This document shows, one piece after another, positions 6,323 through 10,950 of a stretch of DNA of 10,950 bases. Numbering within the stretch: position 1 is the first letter of the stretch; each line of letters starts with the position of its first letter. Origin of the DNA: Patescibacteria group bacterium. Its GTDB lineage: Bacteria; Patescibacteriota; Patescibacteriia; Patescibacteriales; GWC2-42-12. The translations under genes were made by a program, and so were the position numbers. The notes beneath the pieces are model-generated. The model did not search any database. It had not been told where the DNA came from and saw only the letters and a list, made by a program, of their open reading frames with translations. The stretch spans positions 1 through 10,950 of the forward strand of contig JAHJAP010000076.1 in NCBI GenBank assembly GCA_018813805.1. Reading direction: 5' to 3'.

Positions 6323-6348
6323 AATTCTTAATTGTTGCAAAACAAAAA

Positions 6349-8343
6349 TTATAAAATCAACTTTTTACCGGTTTTTATATACCAACTCTCAATATTAGAA
6401 AAACGATCATGTGGCATTATAATTTTTTTAACATCAAAACCTTTAATTTTTTTAGCTTGAATATAAATATAATTAGGACTATAAAGAAAAATAGCCGGAG
6501 CTTCTTCAACTAATATCTCTTGAAACTTAATATATTTATCACGCCGTACATTTTTATCGCTAATTAATCGAGCATCTTCTAATAATTGATCAACTTCTTT
6601 ATTGGCATAACTGGTGATATTTAATCCTGCCTGATCAATCTGCAATGAATGCCAAAAGGCATATGGATCAGGATCAGCGCCAGCCAATCCGCCATAAAGC
6701 AAGGCAACAAAATCTCTTTGTTTAATAATTTGTGATTGAATTTTATTTGCCTGAACTAAATTTATTGTTGTTTTAATTTTAATTACTTGCCAAAATTTAG
6801 CTATCTCCTCAACTGCTTTAGCATATTCTGGCATATCAGCAGTAACTAATTCAATAATTAAATATTCATTGTTTTTTGCTCTCCATTCCCCAACGCCTAA
6901 AAATATTTTTTGTTCTGCTTTTTTTCTAATTTTTTCATCTGTTGATTTAATTTCTGTCTCAGCATTATTAATATCTTCTTGATTAATTTTTACTATCTGC
7001 CAACCTGCTTCATCCAATAGTTTAGTTGCTGTAGCAATATTATAATTATATTTTTTTATATTAGTATCATATGCAAAACTATCAGGTAATATTGGTCCAT
7101 CTATTATTAACGCATTCTGCTTATAAATTTGATTAACTATTTTATTTTTATCTAAAGCAAAGGCCAATGCTTGACGAACTTTTTTATCAGATAAGGCAAC
7201 GTTAGCCTTAGGATTGAAAAAAATAGTAGTTGATTGAGGCAGCCTTAATTGAAAAAAATTCAAAAAACTTTGAACTACGACTTCACCTTGGAATTGATAG
7301 GGTAAATAATTTACACCATGAATCAAATTATCATTAAGCGCTGAAAGTAACTCTGAAAAACTATTAAAAAACTTAAAAGTTATTTCTTCTATATATGGAA
7401 TTTGGCCATAATAATTATCATTTTTAATTAAAGTATATGCCCAAATATTACCTGACTTGTCTTTAACTAAAGATTTAAATTTATAAGGACCTGAACCAAT
7501 CGGTTTTAAATTTAATTCAGCCAAATTGGCCGCGCTAGGAGCAATTTGTTGCCATAATTCTTGAGGCAAAATACCAAAAGTTAATAAATCTAAAAAACCA
7601 GCGTATGGTTCATTCAAAATAAATTCAACAGTATTGTCATTTATTGCTTTTAATTCAACTCCTACAAAACTCGTCCTTAAGGAAGACATATATTGCGCGT
7701 CTTTTATCGCATTAAAAGTAAAAACAATATCATCAACTGTCAAAGAACTGTCATTGTGCCAATTAACTTTTGTTTTAATTTTAATAGAATAGTTTTTATT
7801 GTCTTGACTAACCTGATAACTTTCTACTAAATCATTAATTAATTCTCCATTTTTATCTCGCTTAAATAATGAAGAAAAAATTAAATAAGCAATATTATTG
7901 TCAACATCGCTAACACTGGCATAAAGAGGATTAATGTGTTTAGGCGCGCCAACCATTCCTTCAATATAATTTCCGCCATTAATTGGTAAATTTTGTAAAT
8001 GTTTATTATAAAAATTAACACTAATAAAAATAAGACCTATCAAAATAACAAAAAAACATCCATTAACTATCCGTAATTCCCATTTAGTTAAATAACGGCC
8101 AACGTGTTTTAATTGTTTAAAGCTTGGCCATCTAGTTTTTGAAAGAAAATAAACTAATTTTTTATCTAAATTAATTTGATTTTGATCATTTTTAACCCAA
8201 TTATTTTTTACTTTAAACCCATTAAAATTTAAAAAATACTTACCTAAACTACAACAAAATTTCACCAAAACTATCTTGGTTTTATTTAATATTTTCTTTA
8301 TTTTATTAATAATTAGTGAGTCCACTGTAAAAAAATTAATCAA
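6349..8343 (-). CDS. Membrane-anchored family-5 peptide/solute-binding protein
   Basis: The protein belongs to the SBP_bac_5 (DppA/OppA-like) family, which captures peptides or similar solutes for an ABC importer. A basic cytoplasmic N-terminus of about 93 residues precedes one membrane helix (about 94-112), so it is anchored by an N-terminal span, not a lipid. The binding domain starts near NYIEGMVGAPKHINPLY (125-141). Family hallmarks follow: GSGPYKF (283-289), DKKVRQALAFALDK (386-399), GADPDPYAFWHS (555-566) and YIKFQEILVEEAPAIFLYSP (604-622). The 664 aa are somewhat long, because of the N-terminal tail and an insert at about 452-490. There is no ATG before the helix: TTG at 8343 (preceded by AAGG, but too closely for a Shine-Dalgarno) or GTG at 8325 must be used. 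It follows secG by 16 bp. No permease or ATPase gene is in the window. Confidence 0.9.
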   Translation of the reverse strand: MINFFTVDSLIINKIKKILNKTKIVLVKFCCSLGKYFLNFNGFKVKNNWVKNDQNQINLDKKLVYFLSKTRWPSFKQLKHVGRYLTKWELRIVNGCFFVILIGLIFISVNFYNKHLQNLPINGGNYIEGMVGAPKHINPLYASVSDVDNNIAYLIFSSLFKRDKNGELINDLVESYQVSQDNKNYSIKIKTKVNWHNDSSLTVDDIVFTFNAIKDAQYMSSLRTSFVGVELKAINDNTVEFILNEPYAGFLDLLTFGILPQELWQQIAPSAANLAELNLKPIGSGPYKFKSLVKDKSGNIWAYTLIKNDNYYGQIPYIEEITFKFFNSFSELLSALNDNLIHGVNYLPYQFQGEVVVQSFLNFFQLRLPQSTTIFFNPKANVALSDKKVRQALAFALDKNKIVNQIYKQNALIIDGPILPDSFAYDTNIKKYNYNIATATKLLDEAGWQIVKINQEDINNAETEIKSTDEKIRKKAEQKIFLGVGEWRAKNNEYLIIELVTADMPEYAKAVEEIAKFWQVIKIKTTINLVQANKIQSQIIKQRDFVALLYGGLAGADPDPYAFWHSLQIDQAGLNITSYANKEVDQLLEDARLISDKNVRRDKYIKFQEILVEEAPAIFLYSPNYIYIQAKKIKGFDVKKIIMPHDRFSNIESWYIKTGKKLIL

Positions 8344-8359
8344 CCTTAAACATTAAAAT

Positions 8360-8590
8360 TTAATTTTTATAAAAAATTATTCCTGCCAAAGAAGTTAAAA
8401 AAAATGCAACAGCTAAAATTATAGTAGCAATAAATAGTTTTCTTTCTATGCCACGCTTAGTGCGATAAACATTGCTAGCTCCGCCAAAAATATTTGACAA
8501 ACCAGAGCCACGATTTTGCATTAAAATAACTATTGCTAATAATATCGCGACTATTATTTGAATTATTTGTATATTTTTAGCAGAAAACAT
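8360..8590 (-). CDS. secG: SecG subunit of the preprotein translocase
   Basis: SecG is the small accessory subunit of SecYEG that assists protein export. The 76 residues have the family layout: membrane helix 1 (about 6-24), the conserved loop LMQNRGSGLSNIFGG (23-37) with YRTKRGIERKL (42-52), and helix 2 (about 53-73). The length is normal. The ATG lies 13 bp after the rplT stop, indicating co-transcription with the infC-rpmI-rplT cluster, and the solute-binding protein follows closely. No Shine-Dalgarno is visible. Confidence 0.93.
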   Translation of the reverse strand: MFSAKNIQIIQIIVAILLAIVILMQNRGSGLSNIFGGASNVYRTKRGIERKLFIATIILAVAFFLTSLAGIIFYKN

Positions 8591-8603
8591 ATAAAATTAT
8601 TTT

Positions 8604-8951
8604 TTATTTTTTAACTTGCATTACTATCTTAGCTAAAATATCAGGATGATTAACAGCTAATTCAGACAAAACCTTACGGTCTAAGGCAATATTATTTATT
8701 TTAAGAACATTAATAAATTTTGAATAAGACAACTCGTGTTGACGAACAAAAGCGCTAATTTTAATTTGCCATAAGGCTCTAAAATTTCTTTTTTTCTTTT
8801 TACGGTCAACATAAGAATGAACACCTGCCTTTAATACAGCTGTTTTAGCTAAACGAATTAATTTTTTTCTGCCCCACTTATAACCCTTAACTTTTTTAAG
8901 CAGTTTTTTTCTTTTTTTCAAATGGCTTGTTCCTCTTTTAACTCTTGGCAT
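8604..8951 (-). CDS. rplT: 50S ribosomal protein L20
   Basis: L20 binds 23S rRNA early in large-subunit assembly and in several bacteria also represses its own operon. The 115 aa match the family in length and sequence: MPRVKRGTSHLKKRKKLLK at the start, then GYKWGRKKLIRLAKTAVLKAG and YVDRKKKKRNFRALWQIKIS, with a globular C-terminal domain beginning near 60. The ATG is 49 bp after rpmI, in an AT-rich spacer without a Shine-Dalgarno. Gene order infC-rpmI-rplT is the classic arrangement. Confidence 0.97.
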   Translation of the reverse strand: MPRVKRGTSHLKKRKKLLKKVKGYKWGRKKLIRLAKTAVLKAGVHSYVDRKKKKRNFRALWQIKISAFVRQHELSYSKFINVLKINNIALDRKVLSELAVNHPDILAKIVMQVKK

Positions 8952-9000
8952 AATAATATTTAAATTAATATAACTTTTAACTTTATAGACTTTTTGACTT

Positions 9001-9198
9001 TTAATTATACGGCATTAATCGTTTAATAATTCTCACTTCAGTTGCATTAACAAGAATATCGCGGCGTTTATTACGGATAACCTTGCCTGATTCACGCGCG
9101 TTAAAATGATCTTGACCAGACTTGCGGTGTAATATTTTATTATTTCTAGTAATTTTAAAACGTTTAACCGTGGCCTTATGTGTCTTGATTTTAGGCAT
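9001..9198 (-). CDS. rpmI: 50S ribosomal protein L35
   Basis: L35 is a small basic protein of the large ribosomal subunit. The 65 aa carry the family pattern PKIKTHKATVKRFKIT, then RKSGQDHFNARESGKVIRNKR, and end normally. It lies 85 bp downstream of infC; that spacer carries a terminator-like hairpin and a second hairpin close to the ATG, suggesting separate control of rpmI-rplT. The leader has no Shine-Dalgarno. Confidence 0.96.
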   Translation of the reverse strand: MPKIKTHKATVKRFKITRNNKILHRKSGQDHFNARESGKVIRNKRRDILVNATEVRIIKRLMPYN

Positions 9199-9213
9199 AA
9201 AATAAAAATTTTG

Positions 9214-9231
9214 TAAATCTTTGTAGATTTA
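9214..9231 (-). promoter_or_regulatory. Hairpin just upstream of rpmI start
   Basis: A perfect 7-bp stem (TAAATCT with AGATTTA) and four-base loop lie 15 bases before the rpmI ATG. Position and spacing would allow it to influence ribosome access or to form part of an L20-responsive structure, as known for rpmI-rplT control in E. coli. The stem is AT-rich and weak, so function is uncertain. Confidence 0.3.
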
Positions 9232-9245
9232 AGACTGATAACAAC

Positions 9246-9271
9246 AAAAAACAGGTGAAATACCTGATTTT
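9246..9271 (-). terminator. Attenuator-like terminator between infC and rpmI
   Basis: On the minus strand, CAGGT-ATTTC-ACCTG is followed directly by six T residues. Upstream A residues can extend the stem to nine of ten pairs. It starts about 12 bases after the infC stop and lies inside an operon, so partial termination or regulated read-through is more likely than a full stop. Confidence 0.5.
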
Positions 9272-9283
9272 CATTCTCTGTGA

Positions 9284-9841
9284 TTATTGCTTATTAATTA
9301 TTAATATATTAAATCTTCCGTCTTGTTTTGTCAAGCCTTGCTCAATTTCAATATTTAATTCCTTGTTTTGTCGCAAAATTTCAATAAACTTTTTAATTAG
9401 CTCTTCTGCTTTTTCTGGATGTTGTCTTTCACGACCTTTAAGTATAATTTCTAATTTAAATTTATCCCCCCTTTCTAAAAATTTTTTTGCCTGTTCAACT
9501 CTAAAATTAAAATCATGCTGACTAATACGCGCAGACAATCTTAAACTCTTAATTTCCACTTTTTTTTGTTTTACTTTCTGTCTTTGATTTTCTTTTTCTT
9601 TTTGATATTTAAATTGCCCATAATCCATGATTTTAACAACAGGAGGGGTTGCCTTTGGATTAACTTCAACTAAATCTAATTCAACTTCTTTGGCCATTGC
9701 CAATGCCTTGCCTATTTCAACAGCGCCCAAATCTTCTCCGTTTTCATTAATTAAAAAAATAATAGGAGCTTTAATAAAATGATTAATTGCAAATCTTTTT
9801 TCTTGATATGCTGGTTTTGGTCTATGATAAACTCTGCGCAT
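9284..9841 (-). CDS. infC: Translation initiation factor IF-3
   Basis: IF-3 binds the 30S subunit, keeps it from joining 50S too early and checks start-codon pairing. The 185 aa comprise an N-terminal domain (about 20-85) with LINENGEDLGAVEIGKAL and the signature KIMDYGQFKYQKEK (70-83), a lysine-rich linker, and a C-terminal domain (about 97-185) with ISQHDFNFRVEQAKKFL and KGRERQHPEKA. The start is a plain ATG, whereas E. coli infC uses ATT for autoregulation. No Shine-Dalgarno precedes it; a TATAAT lies 16 bases upstream. It opens the infC-rpmI-rplT-secG cluster. Confidence 0.96.
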   Translation of the reverse strand: MRRVYHRPKPAYQEKRFAINHFIKAPIIFLINENGEDLGAVEIGKALAMAKEVELDLVEVNPKATPPVVKIMDYGQFKYQKEKENQRQKVKQKKVEIKSLRLSARISQHDFNFRVEQAKKFLERGDKFKLEIILKGRERQHPEKAEELIKKFIEILRQNKELNIEIEQGLTKQDGRFNILIINKQ

Positions 9842-9855
9842 AAAGAGACTTAAAA

Positions 9856-9861
9856 ATTATA
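9856..9861 (-). promoter_or_regulatory. Candidate -10 box of the infC operon
   Basis: A perfect TATAAT on the minus strand lies 14-15 bases before the infC ATG and downstream of the putative terminator of the preceding gene. No convincing -35 box is found at 16-18 bases upstream. If used, transcripts would have a leader of under ten bases. The surrounding DNA is so AT-rich that chance occurrence is possible. Confidence 0.3.
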
Positions 9862-9900
9862 ATATAAAATTAATATTAATTGTTTTTATCATAACATTTT

Positions 9901-9960
9901 TTAAATAAAAAGGGAATAGGCGCAAATTTAATTAATATTTTACTGTTTTCTAACCCCTTT
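9901..9960 (-). terminator. Probable terminator of the TSP3-repeat protein gene
   Basis: Right at the stop codon the minus strand has AAAGGGGTTAG (9950-9960), which pairs with CTATTCCCTTT (9909-9919) apart from one mismatch and one G-U. The T-rich TTTTATTT follows. The loop is about 30 bases, long for an intrinsic terminator. Its position between unrelated genes supports the call. Confidence 0.4.
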
Positions 9961-10950
9961 ATGCACGTTTTTTAATTTTTTTATAAATTGCTAAAACTAT
10001 CAATAAAATTAGAATACCAAGCCAATGCTTGATTATAAAAATACCAATATTAAAAAAAAGTATTTTAGCTTTTATTAAAAAAAGGGCAGAGGTGTTATTT
10101 TTCATTGCTGGACTAATTGATATATCAAAAAGATTTTTCTTTTTCTCTTCTAATCTCTTTTCTAAAAAATTCGCTATTCTATCAGTAACTGGTTTGGCTT
10201 TCTTTTCTAAAAAATTCGCTATTCTATCAGTAACTGGTTTGGCTTTCTTTTCTAAAAAATTCGCTATTCTATCAGTAACTGGTTTGGCTTCTTCATTTAT
10301 TACTTGCTTATTTTTTTCAACCTTATTTGTTAATAAATCTGGGATTTTATCTTGTTGTTTTGGTTGATCTTTACTTCCTGGAATAAGTGGAAAAGGATCT
10401 TCACCATCAAGCATTCCATCTCCATCAGTATCGGGATTTAATGGATCTGTTCCAATTTTTTCTTCTTCATCATTTAACAAACCATCTCCGTCAACATCAG
10501 GATCTTCTCTATCTCCAATACCATCATTGTCTGAATCCTTATCAACAAAAAATGTCATGCCAAACGCATTGGATATATTTAAAAATTTGTTGCCCAAATC
10601 AACACCTCTTGGCGGTTTACCAATTTCATGAATATAAGTTTTTGCAAGTTGAACTTTTATTTCATGGTCTCCATACACAAAAGTATGGTCAGTCCAAGCT
10701 TCAATTAATTGCTCGTTAATTATCGAAACATTAGTTGATCTTACCAATGTATCATTATCATAAAATTCAACAGTACCGGTTATATCAAAACCAGATCTAT
10801 TTTGAATTCCAACATAAATACGGACAATTTCACCAATAAAAAAAGGATTTTTTGAATACCAAATACCAGAAACAAACCCAGCATTAATTTGCGCAATAAC
10901 AGGTTGTAAAGCGCTAAAAAATATTATAAAAATAATAATTAATTTACAAA
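9959..10950 (-). CDS. Secreted TSP3-repeat (calcium-binding) surface protein, 5' end outside window
   Basis: The frame runs to the right edge (first complete codon at 10948), where a signal peptide [19 protein letters not shown] is already under way, so only the first few residues are missing. A beta-rich domain follows, with [20 protein letters not shown] and [15 protein letters not shown], resembling CARDB/Ig-like adhesion modules. Then come three thrombospondin type 3 repeats ([28 protein letters not shown]), which bind calcium. A lysine-rich stalk contains three identical 15-residue units ([15 protein letters not shown]). A membrane helix near the C-terminus ([14 protein letters not shown]) and a KKIKKRA tail anchor it facing outwards. 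An internal TTG at 10747 is not the true start. The exact role is unknown; a surface or attachment role is inferred. Confidence 0.85.
   Translation of the reverse strand, partial: CKLIIIFIIFFSALQPVIAQINAGFVSGIWYSKNPFFIGEIVRIYVGIQNRSGFDITGTVEFYDNDTLVRSTNVSIINEQLIEAWTDHTFVYGDHEIKVQLAKTYIHEIGKPPRGVDLGNKFLNISNAFGMTFFVDKDSDNDGIGDREDPDVDGDGLLNDEEEKIGTDPLNPDTDGDGMLDGEDPFPLIPGSKDQPKQQDKIPDLLTNKVEKNKQVINEEAKPVTDRIANFLEKKAKPVTDRIANFLEKKAKPVTDRIANFLEKRLEEKKKNLFDISISPAMKNNTSALFLIKAKILFFNIGIFIIKHWLGILILLIVLAIYKKIKKRA
10156..10290 (-). repeat. Three perfect 45-bp tandem repeats in the TSP3 protein
   Basis: Copies at 10156-10200, 10201-10245 and 10246-10290 are identical base for base and preserve the frame, each encoding the 15-residue unit [15 protein letters not shown] (cyclically). 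The unit has the spacing of an amphipathic helix (V, I, F, L on one side). Absence of silent differences implies recent expansion. Copy number may vary between strains or be mis-assembled from short reads. Confidence 0.95.

Noticed and set aside
10029..10719. Plus-strand open frames opposite the TSP3-repeat protein
   Set aside because: They mirror the repeats and acidic calcium-binding codons of the minus-strand gene; the translations are low-complexity (rich in H, Q, L or F, S) with no domain.

Overview
This is an AT-rich, gene-dense bacterial window in which every convincing gene lies on the minus strand. The genes are ordinary bacterial housekeeping and envelope genes. The AT-rich composition, the single-span anchored envelope proteins (LysM/M23 peptidase, peptide-binding protein, TSP3-repeat protein) beside infC-rpmI-rplT-secG, the RNase J, and the lack of Shine-Dalgarno sequences at all nine ATG starts examined suggest a Candidate Phyla Radiation (Patescibacteria, Parcubacteria-like) genome. 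That placement is an inference; there is no 16S rRNA gene here. Stops are TAA or TAG in the intact genes and Trp is TGG, so nothing calls for a recoded UGA.

In the direction of transcription (right to left), the core part is: a secreted calcium-binding TSP3-repeat protein that enters from beyond the right edge (9959-10950); the translation cluster infC-rpmI-rplT with secG (8360-9841); a membrane-anchored family-5 solute-binding protein (6349-8343); tRNA-Leu(CAG); and RNase J (4404-6203). Spacings are short and most junctions have no terminator, so much of this may be co-transcribed, with hairpins between infC and rpmI as a likely control point.

Downstream of rnj the window becomes a patchwork. 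A 44-bp near-perfect palindrome flanked by TTTA repeats abuts the C-terminal remnant of an IS481/IS3-like DDE transposase (3975-4355). Next come a LysM/M23 cell-wall peptidase (2562-3890), a small two-span membrane protein (2274-2522) and tRNA-Ala(TGC) (2158-2230). Directly beyond the 3' end of that tRNA lie three decayed gene pieces: a membrane-protein tail, a frameshifted Nudix hydrolase and an unrecognised fragment. Then comes an intact, more GC-rich Fic-family AMP transferase (212-1270) with its own promoter. The stretch from tRNA-Ala to the left edge looks like an accessory, horizontally acquired segment.

The most interesting signals are: three 11-bp direct repeats that run into the -35 box of the Fic gene, whose protein ends in a winged helix (possible autoregulation); the palindrome at the rnj/transposase junction; a His-to-Glu change at a metal-ligand position of RNase J; three perfect 45-bp repeats in the TSP3 protein; and a plus-strand promoter-like site with large hairpins just past the Fic gene, which could make an antisense or small RNA.
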